DNA from: Hymenopellis radicata
Lineage: Eukaryota > Basidiomycota > Agaricomycetes > Agaricales > Physalacriaceae
Assembly (NCBI GenBank): GCA_015501595.1
Contig: JADNRX010000113.1
Coordinates: 62,001-126,000 of the forward strand
Direction of reading: 5' to 3'
Length of the DNA: 64,000 bases
Shown here: positions 1-11,559 of the stretch, piece by piece
Position numbering within the stretch: the stretch's first letter is position 1
How the letters are laid out: every line of letters starts with the position of its first letter
Position numbers and translations under genes: made by a program
Notes under the pieces: model-generated
Seen by the model: the letters and a program-made list of their open reading frames with translations, nothing else
What the model was told of the DNA's origin: nothing
Database searches by the model: none

Positions 1-825
1 TAAGAGTTTCCGCACCGTTCTTGCCAAGTCTCAAGACACCGCGACCTGTGTCTTCGAGCTCTCTCTATCTCGCCGTTGCATCCTTCCGCCATGACGAGCC
101 AAGTCTTGCCAACGACTCTGAAAACGAATTGGGGACCGTTGATCGCGCCGGCATCATCTGTTATGGCGTTCGTAGGACGATTCGCCTAACGACAGCGAAG
201 GGACGTGTTTTAGCAGCTCAGAGGGCTGGGATTACTCCAACGTTGGCGCAGATGGTGAGTGGCTTCCTTGTTGGCCGTACAATCGCCGAACCTTTCGAAC
301 ATAGGAGGGCGGAGGGCGGAGCAGAACTCAAAGCGGTGAACAAATTCGCGGCAAACCTGCCGCGAATTTCTGGCGAACGTGGGTTAGGGGGATGTGCCGA
401 AGGTCAAGCCGGTCAAGCAGACCTTCCGACTTAGGCAAGGACTCGGAGAAGAAGACGAGGAACAAGTATTGCCAGGTAGATGGCGTTGATTCGATGGGTA
501 TCCTAGTACAAGATTTTAGCTTAAATACAGAAATAAGAGTGTACAGGTGAGATGATATAAGTAGAAAAAGGTGTCGAGTGTGTGATGCGAGTGGTGTAGG
601 GGCGTAGTCCCCATAACGATCTGAGAAGCCCGAGGAGGTTATGCCCAAAATCGGTCTAGTGACAACATATTACGGAGTCCTGCTCATCGTTGACGGCGCC
701 GTGGACAGCAAACACTCGATCACGACCACTCGGAGGACGGAGATAAGGATAAGGACGAGGGGGATGACGGAGATGACGTAGTTAGCGCGCTTCCATTTTG
801 GCGGGATCAGTTTGGCGGTTCCCAG
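1..825. other. No supported gene
   Basis: Open frames exist on both strands (for example 328-648 minus), but none starts at a convincing ATG with coding character, and I recognise no family. Nothing else is visible here. Confidence 0.5.
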
Positions 826-905
826 TTAGGTAAGGGCTCGGGGGCGGGGTTAGGTTCGGGGGTCGGTTAGGGTTCGGTAAGGGTTAGGAGGGTTAGCGGG
901 CGGTC
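826..905 (+). repeat. Degenerate telomere-like (TTAGGG)n tract
   Basis: The stretch holds repeated variants of the fungal telomere unit TTAGGG (for example GGTTAGGGTTCGG and GTAAGGGTTAGGAGGG) mixed with GGTTCGGG-type units. It is G-rich on the plus strand. It is not a clean array, so it is either an old interstitial telomeric sequence or simple G-rich sequence that resembles one. Confidence 0.4.
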
Positions 906-2005
906 AGCGGTCACGGAATAGTATATAAAAAAGTGGCGGCAGGTGGCGGTTGGTTGTTTTTGGGGTGGTTGGCGGGTTTCGATCACTTCGCTGTCAGTGT
1001 CGGCACATGCTTAGTAAAGCTCTTCCTTATCGCCGTCGTCCGAGTGGTAGTGATCGAGTCTGCGCTCGGCCGTGGAAGGTTGGCGATACATGAATCCGTC
1101 TCAATGATGGTGGTGAGGAGGAAGAAGCACCGTGTTTATGACGCTGTTTGGCTGGTAATCGAGAACGTCGCACAGCCACAATCGCCATTGTCTTGCCCTC
1201 ATGATTCATCAATGTGTTGGATGATTTTCTGCTCTGTGGCAGAATGTGGCCTGTCTCTTGTCCTTCCGCTGCACTCCGACTACTATGTGGGCCTTGCATC
1301 ATGGAATAGATTGACCTCGGTGGGTGGGTGGGCCCCGGCCCCGGTGACGTTATCAGACGCCAGTCAGACGCGGCGGCGCGGGATATATTGTTCGAGGCCG
1401 ACGTCTGCCGACGTGAGCTTTCTTCTTTGCATCGTTGCTAGATTCTAATTTCTTGTACTCTTACAGTAACCTCATCCTCAGGTGTATTTATGTACGTCGC
1501 AATACTTGCGCGGACTGTTCCAAGCTAGAATGCTAGCTCATCGGGAAGGCGGCCCTCACCGACGGCGACCACAGCAATCACGAGGACAACGGTGAGGGTA
1601 GCACACGTGTAGTCTCTCACGTTCACATCCTATTTGATTCGAATTTCGCACCAGACCATTAAATTTACACTTGCCACGAGTAAACGGCGCAGTTGATTGA
1701 AGTGCGTTACATCTAAACGAACGTATTCAAAAAAACTTGCCCAATGTTGAAACAAGACCACAAGCGTCCCAACCAACGCCCCCATAATAAACCTCTGATA
1801 GCCTCCATCGCACCGTGGCCTATGACGCAATCGGCCTTTACAGCTTCAAAGGCGTGTAGCACAAAGAAAGCCGACAATTTATAGATTGCTCGGTATGGAC
1901 CCGGTTCGCAGTTTCTTCCCAGCCTTCACAGAGCTCAAGGAGGCATTTCTCCAGGACACCGCCCTTGCCTAGTGAGTAGCCTGTCTGTCCCGTGATGTAA
2001 GCCTC
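906..2005. other. No supported gene; possible upstream exon at about 1893-1969
   Basis: An ATG at 1893 opens 25 hydrophilic codons (MDPVRSFFPAFTELKEAF...) just before the coiled-coil gene. To join that gene it would need a 30-nt intron (about 1970-1999), shorter than any other intron here, so I left it out. The rest of the stretch has no coding signal I trust. Confidence 0.4.
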
Positions 2006-5000
2006 ATGATGTTCGCTCAGGCGATGGAGGGCGACCATCCCCCTGATGGTAGATCTTTAAAACGTGCCCACAGTGGCACTATGTGCCTTCCTAAAGTGCG
2101 GATTGTCCATCAGAATCAAGACCAAATAGACGAGCTCGCTAATCTTCGAAACTACATCCGGGAGCTGGAGGATAAGCTTAGCGTGGCAGCAGAGGCCGAG
2201 GAACGTGCTAAGAATCGGAGTGACGAGATCCAAGAACAGACCGACGTGCTTTCAGCGGAGCTTTCGGACAAAGAGGCCGAGCTCCAACGGGTCAATAAAT
2301 GGGCACTGGACAGCCAGGTTCAAGTTGACGAACACATCGATCGCCTGGAGGCACTACAAGTCCAGTATCAAGCGGACCTAGGGCGTATTCAAGAAGAAGT
2401 GACTGAAAAGACCCAAGAGATCGAAAAGCTAGGCCATCAGTTGGAGGCCGCGAATAGGGACTACAATGACTCTTGTGAGGAACTGCAGGTACGATTTTCT
2501 ATGGGTCACTTGGGCGCCGCTAATTCCACTCACCACAGCTCAAAACCAACGAGTTCCATTTGGAAGTCCACCGCTTGGAGGTCGAGATCGACCGATTGCA
2601 TTCCGCCAAAAGAAATCTGGACCAGGTTTGTGATTCACCTCGCGAGCCATAAATCTGTCTTACAAGTGGCAAGAACCGCGCGAAGGAACTAGAAGAGCTG
2701 CTTGAGCTCAAGCGCCAAGTGATAAATGAGAAAGCAGTTAACGCAAAGGCGGCGGTGAGCTTCATGGAGTTCGTTCTGGAACAATGACTGAATCAGACGG
2801 TAGAACGACCTGCTCAACCTAGAAGCCCGTCATGCGGATGCGTTACATTTAGAACGGGCGGAAAAGGCGGACATTGAACAACGATACAAGGAGACCTTGG
2901 AAGACGCAACGAGCTTTGACGAGAGCATGGAACAGCTCAATCGACAGGTGGCGGATTTACAGGCAGAACTGGAAGAGTATCGCGAGAATGTCCCGGTAAC
3001 CTTCTAAGTACCAGTATACTCTTCGTTTTGTAAGGCTGACGAAATCGGCAGGACACAAGCATGCAAGGAAAAGAAGGGCTCGATGCGGAGCTTGCTAGGG
3101 GGCACGATTCTACAATGATAGAGCAATTGATAGAGGAGTTGGAACAGTGCCGCGGTCAAATTTCAGTGCGTTTTTTAGATCAGCTAACTTAGCCTTCCTA
3201 ACTATTAACGACGAGTGCAGATAGTACAAGACGAGCTACGTCATGAGGCTCAAGAGGCAGCAACAAAAGTGCAGGTGGGTACCTTTGTGCAGAGAACGGC
3301 GCTATCTCAATCAGTTTTTCTGGAAAGAGTCTCGAAAGTGAAGTCGCGACGCTTTCTCGGAACCGCGATGATCTCGTCGTAAGTGATGCTTCTGACTTGC
3401 TTGAGCAACGACTGAACCGTCCTTGCTACACAGAAGGCCCGAGACGAGCTACAAGAAGCCGGTAGCGCACTAAAGCAAGAGCGGACCCGCCTGCAGAAAG
3501 AAGTCGATACATTTCGCACGACCTTAGAAGCACGAAACGAGGTTCTCCGAAATCTGCAGGTTTAATCCTCCACTCTAGCACCATGAAGCGTTTCACTGAG
3601 TTACGATTTCAGGACTCTTGGGACCAGCTCCACAAGGAGCGTAACAGTCTGACAGTCGAACGGGATCAGCAAAAGGAACAGATATCATCTTTGGAGGGTC
3701 AGTTGGAAATCGCTAGAGACGATGCGTCTCGCATGAAGGTTCGTAATATCTTATGGACGTGTTGTTGTCTCTGAGGAAACTCCAGACTGCCGAGCAAGCT
3801 TCTGCCGCCCAGAAAGATTACCTCAAGGCGGAACATACTGATCTTCAAACGACCTACAACAGCGTGTTGGAATCCCATAGGACGGAGAGCGTTGATCTCA
3901 ATAAGCGGATCCAGGCCGGGGAGGAAGAACTCTCGCGGTTGAAGGTCCGTGATCAAGCGCTTCTTATAACTGAATTCTCCTGACATTGTCCAGAGCGTTG
4001 AGCAGCAACTGCATGAACAGCGTGCCCTTGCGAAGCAGGAATCGGACAAGGAAAACGCAAGGCTTCAGAAGCAGCTGGATGAGAGTGCCGCAGAATTGAC
4101 GTCCTTGAAGGTAAGCGTCACTCTACGACTTCTGTACAGTTCACTGACTCCTATTTATAATCCAGACGTCCACCTCTAATGCAACAAATAGCCTGAAGAC
4201 CGAACTTGTAGCGCGTCAAGAGGAGGTCAAGAAACTGAAGGTATGTCCACCTTACTTTTTCCTCACTGTTCGAACTTTCCTAAGCTATGGTACTAGAGTT
4301 CCATGACGACCCTGAACGATAAGCATTCTGCGCTTGAAAAGGATTACCGCGATCAAGGTCGTGGAGTAGCTGCTATCCAGGAAGAGCTGAAAGTCGCTCA
4401 GGAAGAGCTCGCTACTTCAAAGGTCAACTCCATTTTTTTTTACAACCTCCGTCCTGATCGCCTGGTAATGAAGACTTCGTTGGAAGACCTCCGCGCCGAG
4501 AACACTAAAGTTCGAGAATCCTCAACAGCTCAGGCAGAAAGCATTTCATCCCTCAAAAACGATCTCAAGGAGCGAGAAGCCAATCTCTCGGCGGCAGAGG
4601 TCAGTCGATACTTTCTCTTTGTAAGAACAAGGGGCCTGAGGTTCGGTCTAGGTCAACGCCAAGGCTCTCTCCGAGCAGTGCGCTGTCCTGATAGTGGAAC
4701 GGGACCAAGAGAAGAAGGATTTGCTTTCTCTCCAGGCTGAAGTCGGAGAGAATATGTCTCATCTGAAGGTCTGTTACATTGTACCCGCGTGTTATTTTCA
4801 CTCAGAGTTCTCCAACCGCCCGCCAGACGTCTATCGAGCAGAAAGATCACCTTATAGCCGAAAATGCAGAGCTGAAAACGACACACCAGAACCTGCTAGA
4901 CACTTATAAGAGGGAATCAGCGAAACTGAAGCAGGCCATTACTGAGCTCACAGAGAAGTTGCAGGTTGGAGGGAAACAACTCTCGCACTTGGAGGTTTGA

Positions 5001-7873
5001 ACTCGCGCTCCTCTGTTCAAATTCCAACTGAGTTATTGTGACATCCTTCAGAGCGCTGAGCGGCAACTGCATGAGCGATGCGCGCTCTTAGAGCAAGAAC
5101 GTGTCGAGACAGATGCTAGGGCTACATCTCTACGGGAACAGGTGGAAGTTCGTCAATCCTTTATATCCTCACTGTCAATGATTCCCTTACGGCTCTTCTA
5201 GAAGTTGCAGGCGAAGTTGGACACGGACAGAGGCTTACTCGATGATGAACGTGCTGCTTTCAAATCCTTCCAAGAATCACACCCTGTGTCCGGGCAAGCG
5301 GAGCTTATCGAATGCATCAATTCTCTGCAGAATGAGATATTGAAGGGAAACAAATCTCTTGACGACTTAGAGGTGCGCTCTTAACCCATAACAGACCATG
5401 AAATGCTCACTTCAAGTTCGCCAACCTTAGGCATCGAGATCGACGTTGTGCAACGAAAGAGATGAGCTACGAGTCTTACTCACAGGCGAGACCGGTTATT
5501 GCTGGCATGAACATCTTTGCTTAATTCATAAACAGAAAGTGACAAAGTCGTTGATGCACTCAAGCAGGAGCTCTCAAATGCTTCTCAATGGCGCGAACAA
5601 CTTAAAGAGGCGCAAGGGGATCTGAGGGCACAGGAGGTCAGCAGTCTTTTCCCTACCATTGTGGCGTTCTGACAGGCCTTATAGGATAAGTACCGTCAAT
5701 GCAAGCAGAAGCTTCGTGAGGCTCGAAGTGAAATGCGTCACACAGAACATGCCATTGCGGTACGCGATCACTGTTACGCTGTTTTTTTGGTCTCACGTCC
5801 TATCAGGGCCACCAGCAGAAGGTGGCAGATCTGGATAGAGCACTGGCCTCTTTGCAGAATCAAGGCACACGCCTAGCTGCTCTGGAACAGGACGTGCAGC
5901 GCAAGGATCAAGAAATTACAATTCTTCAGTCATTTCGCGATAAAGTAATCTCTCAGGGAATGTTCTTAGGCGGACAGTCTTCTTCAAGCACATCTCACCC
6001 TGCATCTACGCCGTTTTCTCTAGGTATGACGGTAAACCGAACGCTTCGACACGCCGACGTCGCTGCAGAGTTACGTTATGCTCGAACTCAACACCCCACT
6101 TATAAATTAGGCAATCCTTTGGTTGGTTGTCTCGTCGCTTTCCGGTTTCAGACTAATGAACCCACAGCCTTCACCGACCTCGTCACCTACCTCAAAACCT
6201 GCCTGGCGTGATATCAAGTCCTCGCCGTTTGTAAGAAGCCTTGGCCTCTGGCGCCACTGGATCTTATTGTTTTACAGGTCAAGCCAAAGGTGTCGAGGCC
6301 TACCTCCGACGATTCTGACTCCGAAGCCGATGGAGGGTCAGATGCTCGCCGGGTACCGTCAGTCTCTCTTTCCAAACCCCCAATTAATATCAGGCGTAAC
6401 AGAATCCGGGAAATCGTCGCAGAGGAGCACCCTCCACGAAAGGCAAAGAACGAGCAAGACATTCGTCCACTGAAGAAAGCAGTCACTCCAGTCATAGCGC
6501 TGTAAGCCAATCTACCCATATTCTTAGACTATCTTTTAATATCAGGCGGAACAGAATCCGGGAAATCGTCGCAGAGGAGCACCCTCCAAGAAAGGCAAAG
6601 AACGAGCAAGACAATCGTCGAGCGAAGAAAGCAGTGACTCCGCTGTAAGCCAATCTACCCATGTTCTTAGACTATCTTTTACATCATTTGCCAGATACGA
6701 CCTACAAGGAGGAGGGCTGGCAGCGTCGGCAGTGACAGTGATCGTGTAGAAACCGATACATCTCATACGGTCGCGCGCTATCGTAGAGAGGGCAAAATGC
6801 GACCCGGTTCACCGACGGACGTTCAGAAAGCCATCAACGTAAGCGTCGGTTTCTTCCTGCGAGGGCTTTACTTATCCGGATTCCCACCATCAGGAGCTTG
6901 GACGTTCCATTTTGCGGGAGGCTCTTGGGATTCGGCGTGTGTATCAGGCAGGACTTCTAGAGTCTGTCCCTCCCTCTCGACTTTTGGTGTTTGGCCTGCC
7001 TCCTCATTTGCAAGGCCCCAAGCGCCGAAATACGTTTCTTGATGGCACAGGAGACTCGCCTAGTGAGGTGCTGAAAAGCCCGTGGAATGGCGCGTTGATA
7101 CACAGGATGAAGGAAACCGCAGAGGAAATTGTCGAGGAACGACTACAGCGCAGGGACCACCGATTCGGGGACGGCAAGATAGAATGGCGTGCACTGTTCA
7201 AAGAGCGGCTGCGGAAAGTGGTGCTTGCTAACTTCCAGGGGAGGCAGCAGCTAGGCGAGAGCTCAGAGGATCGAATTAATCGGCTTTCTGCAGCCTGGAA
7301 TGAAGTCATCCAGAGAAACAAGATAACCAACATCCCTCACATTGTAAGTTTAAGGGAGACACAGGCATACGATACTGACCACACCTCTAGAAATATACGG
7401 TACGGACCAACGTTGCAGCCATTATGATCGCGGTATCTCGTGAACGGGGAGAACAAGAAGCGGTAACCTTTTGGCAATATGTTCTCGCTTGTCTGGATAA
7501 GCTTGGCTATGAGGGAATGTCCGACGAGGAAGGGGGGGAAGAGATACTCTACCGAAGGGACGGAACTGCCAAAAGCAACCCTGTCAAACACGTGTTGCTC
7601 CTCTATTGGCGTCACCCTTCCTTCAGGTCACTATTCCAGCGCGTCGATGAAACTCATGGTATCGAGGATGAAATTTTCAAACATCAAAACAGGCCGAAGG
7701 TCCCTAGAATCCGGGTAGACGTCCAGTCAAAGAGGGGGCCCCCGAAGCATCTTCAGGTCGCTTTTTTCCGACAGGAGTATCTTGATTCGTTATATTCACA
7801 CGAGAGGGAGGAACTGTTCCTTAGCGAGAAACATTTCCAGCTGTTTGACTACGAACTTCCAGCTGCAGCTTAA
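2006..7873 (+). CDS. Large coiled-coil protein of unknown function, 28 exons
   Basis: Splicing 28 exons with canonical GT-AG introns of about 41-58 nt gives one uninterrupted frame of 1,445 residues. The start is the ATG at 2006; a second ATG lies at 2024. Exon 1 (2006-2488) and exons up to about 5759 are Glu/Lys/Gln/Leu-rich with heptad spacing, so roughly residues 30-900 form coiled coil. Almost all introns are phase 0, making the exons exchangeable cassettes. Exons 22-26 (5807-6838) are Ser/Arg-rich and probably disordered. Exons 27-28 (6894-7343, 7391-7873) form a charged globular C-terminal region with conserved-looking Trp and Leu residues (for example EWRALFKERLRKVVLANFQG) that I cannot assign to a family. 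It could be a structural or nuclear-scaffold protein, but that is a guess from the coiled coil alone. The intact frame over so many exons is strong evidence that the gene is maintained. Confidence 0.8.
6386..6694 (+). repeat. Tandem duplication of one exon plus flanking intron
   Basis: About 150 bp occur twice in a row. Both copies start with an acceptor AATATCAG and end in an intron sharing TGTAAGCCAATCTACCCAT. The exon copies are 6394-6501 (108 nt) and 6546-6644 (99 nt), both phase 0 and multiples of three. In the frame set by the upstream exon, copy 1 reads GCG TAA where copy 2 reads GCG GAA, so copy 1 carries a stop in its second codon. The working mRNA must therefore skip copy 1 (intron 6353-6545). 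Confidence 0.8.
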
Positions 7874-8678
7874 ATACAGATGTCGGTACCAGATCAATTT
7901 GCATGCCATGTATAGAGTTTCGTGTCCGATGATAAAATAAAGCGTTACTGGTTTCCGTGGGACATGAATCACAGAACTGAGTTGAAGAAGAGTACTATGC
8001 TAATCAAACCCACTCACGAACCTCTGACCGCCAGAATTCCTGCATCTGGAAGGTGCAAGGCAATACCTGACACCCGAGCGTGAGCCCTTCTACACTCTCA
8101 ACAATGCTCACGCCCAATTTGCACCCTCTACTCGCTTTTCTCACCTCCCAAAGAAGGCGGCTTCGGTTTCAGAAAAGCTGCTACGTGTACTGGACTGTCT
8201 GTGTACCGGAGACTAAAAAGCTGCAGCGGATGACGTACTTCGACCTTCAAGGACCTGTGGCGTATCTGTTAATAATCACAGCAGGTCCTGACTTGGGAGG
8301 GGCGGACTGCCGTCGGCGGAACCCTGGCCAGACCGAGCGGAAACTGTTGTATTGTACATGGTAGGTAGTTATTACAGCATTCAGTGTGAGGTTTTAGTTT
8401 TTTTGGACGAGGACGCGTCTGGATGGACGCTTGCGATCTTTCTTCTCTTCGATGAGTGCAATACTCCAGATGAGGGCGCTTGCAAGAGCATCACGATCTC
8501 GTCAATGGTAGCGGAGTATTGATCCAGTTTCTTTTTATTCTCTCATTGCCTCTTCGACGTCGTCTCATCAATTTTCCAATGCGTCATCGAAAACGACATG
8601 AAGACAGTCACACCTCGTTTCTCTCGATAGTGGTGAGGATCGAGGAGTTTGCCGTTAACGTCGTACGCGGGGAGGGGA
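7874..8678. other. No supported gene
   Basis: This holds the 3' flank of the coiled-coil gene, followed by sequence with only short open frames. The part from about 8480 could be an eroded upstream section of the helicase relic that follows, but I could not align it to known helicase motifs. Confidence 0.4.
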
Positions 8679-9197
8679 ACGATTGCCAATGGCACACGGG
8701 GCGAAATAGTGAAAATCATATTGGACGAGCGAGAAGGTACAATGGAGGACGACGAGAGGTTGTCGATTTGAAGTATCGTCGCCGCAATATTGGCGAAGCT
8801 GAAGAAACGCGACTGAACAATGTCAGGTCTCGAGGAGCGCGTCTTACCGATACGTCCAGCTATTCAAAAGATGAGGATCAATGTGTGCGCGCGGGGAAAG
8901 AAACTGAAAATATGCACGGTTACACGCACATAATATCCCATTACGCCCGCATACGCATTCACTGACTATCGCTCACAAGGTCAAACGATCAGCAGTGTCA
9001 TTGTGGATTTAGCGAGGCCACCAAGCGGCAAGTTGAGTCTGTTCAACATGTACGTCGCGCCATCACGGAGCTCGGGTCGTGACACGATTCGTGTTGATGA
9101 GGAGACATTAAAAGGAGGCCATGAACCGGAATTGATGGAGGAAGATGAGAGACTGGAGGCATTGAACGAAGACAGAAAAAAGATGGTGGGTTATTAA
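8679..9197 (+). pseudogene. Pif1-like (Helitron-type) helicase, C-terminal relic
   Basis: Translated pieces match the C-terminal part of the Pif1-like helicases common in basidiomycete genomes. First comes IANGTRGEIVKIILDERE (from 8679). After a decayed middle section come ITPAYAFTDYRSQGQTIS (about 8935-8990) and VIVDLARPPSGKLSLFNMYV, followed by SRSSGRDTIR and an acidic tail ending at TAA 9195-9197. The TDYRSQGQT stretch corresponds to the conserved superfamily 1 helicase motif near the C-terminus. In-frame stops separate the pieces (for example after DDERLSI), and the N-terminal Walker motifs are absent. It is thus a dead fragment, possibly left by a Helitron-like or Pif1-family expansion. 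Confidence 0.7.
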
Positions 9198-9456
9198 GCG
9201 GGGAATGGTGTGATGTAGGGTTCTTGAGGCTTACAAGAGGCTGCACACTAATATTTACATGAATGTACCAGGGTAGACGGAAAAGTGGGACAATTTAGGA
9301 CGGGGAGAACCCTTGTCTAGCAAGGGTACTTCAAAGCAGAGTGCACACGTAACATTGGAGAATTTCCATTGTGCACCCCCGCTAGCATTCCGAGGGCACT
9401 ATGAGGGGTTACCGTATTGTGACATGCACTGACTCCTTCCCGGCGTTGTGAGGATC

Positions 9457-9695
9457 TGACCGGGCGATGATCGTCGGTGCAACAGCTGGGTAAGTCGACG
9501 CCTCCCTGAGACCGCCAGGTAAGTCCACTGGTGCGCGGGAGATGTTTGGCTGCGGGTGTGGGTGAGGAGAGTCTAGTTGTAGGCTGTGTAGAATTAGGAG
9601 AAATAGGTTCATCGATCTGTTGTTCCCTATTTGTACTCGATGGGATCGGCCCGATTAAGAGCGGGCGATGAGCGGGCGATGAGCGGGCGATGAAT
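9457..9695 (+). repeat. Dispersed repeat family A, copy 1
   Basis: A roughly 240-bp repeat shared with 32859-33094 (minus), 56210-56457 (plus) and, in part, 23296-23361 (plus). Diagnostic stretches are GAGGAGAGTCTAGTTGTAGG, GTAGAATTAGGAGAAATA and GATCGGCCCGATTAAGAG. The 3' end carries three units of GAGCGGGCGAT; the other copies carry one or two. No open frame is shared. Confidence 0.8.
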
Positions 9696-9746
9696 TCCCG
9701 TCAAGTCATGTGACTGAGCGTACACGACTGCTTCAACATTCTCTCC

Positions 9747-9754
9747 TATATAAA
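9747..9754 (+). promoter_or_regulatory. TATA-box-like sequence
   Basis: TATATAAA lies 34 bp upstream of an ATG at 9788, which opens about 22 codons (MRSELDFHAEGLSLIGSPDY...) before a GTAAG donor. The spacing is tight for a start codon. I could not follow the gene with confidence into the next exons. Confidence 0.3.
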
Positions 9755-9787
9755 CCTGCTCCCTTCCCCGGCTTTCCTTGGACTCCG

Positions 9788-10461
9788 ATGCGGTCTGAGT
9801 TGGACTTCCACGCGGAAGGCTTGAGCCTCATCGGCTCTCCCGACTACGACGACCGTAAGCTGTTCCAGACTGTGCTCTAGAGCATAGTCTCACCACCGTC
9901 ATCGGTGTGTATCCGACTTTGACTGCGCGGCCGTCCCGATCAACGTGATACGCCCTTCACCTCTTACCATCATTGCTGCCTCAGAGCACGACTAAATGCC
10001 GCTTATTGGGCCAGTGGGAGCCCTCTCCTGGGATTCTGGCTGACGAGGACGCGCCGTTGTCGTTACAGGTGCGAACTTTGCCTCGTTTTTGAACTCCCAA
10101 CTCACCATTTCTAGCCCTCATCACTGACTAGCGCTGTTAACCCGTGCCAACGCCGGCGGTGCTCATCTCCACTCGCCGCCCATACCAACCTCCCGGTAAA
10201 ATCCCCACCCGCGGAGCTGTAAGCCCTGCCAACGCAGGCGACGCCCATCTCCACCGCCCATCCCTAAAGATGACTGCGCGCCGCGCGGTTCCACCACGAC
10301 GACCCAGAGATTCTAATGGCAAACATGGTCTCAGCACCTCTCATGCCCCACTTGCAGACAAGAACCGTTTTCGTCAACCTGATACTCCCCCCGGGGTGGC
10401 GAGCCTTTCCTTCGGAGATTCAGATGCCCAATCTTTTCAGCGAGGTCAAGGCAACCAATAA
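9788..10461 (+). CDS. Possible small gene, unrecognised
   Basis: A TATA-like box at 9747 precedes an ATG at 9788 and a short exon ending at a GTAAG donor near 9854. An open stretch at 10144-10461 has Pro/Arg-rich composition (for example PRRPRDSNGKHGLSTSHAP) and ends with TAA. It begins with two imperfect copies of a roughly 60-bp GC-rich unit (CCAACGCCGGCGG... and CCAACGCAGGCGA...). I cannot show that the two exons join, and no family is recognisable, so this is a low-confidence call. Confidence 0.2.
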
Positions 10462-10679
10462 GACTTCGTCCAGAGTCATAGTACGCCACAGTGCATGCAT
10501 CTACCGCCTAGTGCACCCCCAACACACCAGTTGCCCACACCTTCATCTATCCATATTCCACTCATCGTCCGGGTGGTTCACCATCACATGCATCGTCAGT
10601 CCTCGCCTTAAGCTACCTCAATCCACACGATCGACCTTGATACTGCAAACGGCAAATCATCCTTCTATCCTGCAGAGCA

Positions 10680-11295
10680 GAGTTCACTCTTCGGGCTGGT
10701 GAGAGGATCGTACTGTTGCGTCGCACCAGATCCGGAAAGGGTACCTTGGCGATGAGCATCTTACGCTTTGTGGATCCAACGGAAGGAAGGATTCTCATTG
10801 ATGGAATCGATATTTCCAAAATCGGTGTCCATGATCTCCGCGAAAGACTGGCACGTCCGTTTGCCAACTCGGCGGTACTGAAGCTCATTATTGCTTTAGA
10901 CTCTCATTTCGCAAGACGTTTGTTTGGTATGCACCGGGAGGACTTGGACACCTTCAGTAAGTCTGCGGTTATTTCGGTGGTGGTGGTCTGATCGGTGTCT
11001 TGTTTACAGATGAACTCGACGACAACGAATGCTGGGAAGCTCTGTACTGAGTGCAGATTTTTACTACGAGTCAAATACCCTCTGAAGCCACCGCAGCTGC
11101 CACTTCGCGCCCGGCTTCTATAGATGTGTAGAGTGGGAGCCTACGGAAGGTTCAATCGCAGATTCTGTCGCTACAGATATGGACGGGAAGACGACTGCCT
11201 CGCTGAAAACGAAGGTGTCTCCTAACTTCTGCCAAGGTCAACGGCAGTTGATTGCGAACTATTCTCCTCCAGCCGGGGAACCCGGATTGGTAAGT
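10680..11295 (+). pseudogene. ABC transporter (ABCC/MRP type), second nucleotide-binding domain relic
   Basis: The first part reads FTLRAGERIVLLRR then TRSGKGTLAMSILRFVDPTEG and GRILIDGIDISKIGVHDLRE. This is the start of an ABCC nucleotide-binding domain, where the Walker A should read GRTGSGKST. Here the loop is RRTRSGKGT, with the essential Ser/Thr replaced by Gly. Pieces of the next conserved segments follow: ELDDNECWEALY then a TGA stop (normally YRVQ), and finally TASLKTKVS with a broken signature region, NFCQGQRQLIA. Walker B and the transmembrane domains are missing. It is a decayed fragment of a membrane exporter that lacks both ends. Confidence 0.75.
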
Positions 11296-11559
11296 CTCTC
11301 TTCCGTCTTCATCCGCCATCTGCCCTCCTCAAAGCTATAAACAGCGTTGCCCTAGTTGGACTACTGCGATCTCGCCGCATTCTGTGCATACCCACACTAC
11401 GCTTTCGTCGCCGTCGTCTACTGAACCACTCTATAGTCGACACAGCCGTAGAGTGGATAGCACGCGACGCCCGAGTATGCCGAGTCAGTCGATTTGGGAG
11501 TGGGACTCATCCAATCCTTGAGAGCGCGCTCTCCAAGCCGGAGTCCGACGATGATGACA

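Noticed and set aside
933..1448. 171-codon plus-strand open frame
   Set aside because: No family resemblance, odd composition, no splice context; probably chance in GC-rich DNA.
1893..2005. Extra first exon of the coiled-coil gene (MDPVRSFFPAF...)
   Set aside because: In-frame joining would need a 30-nt intron; the longer acceptor creates a stop.
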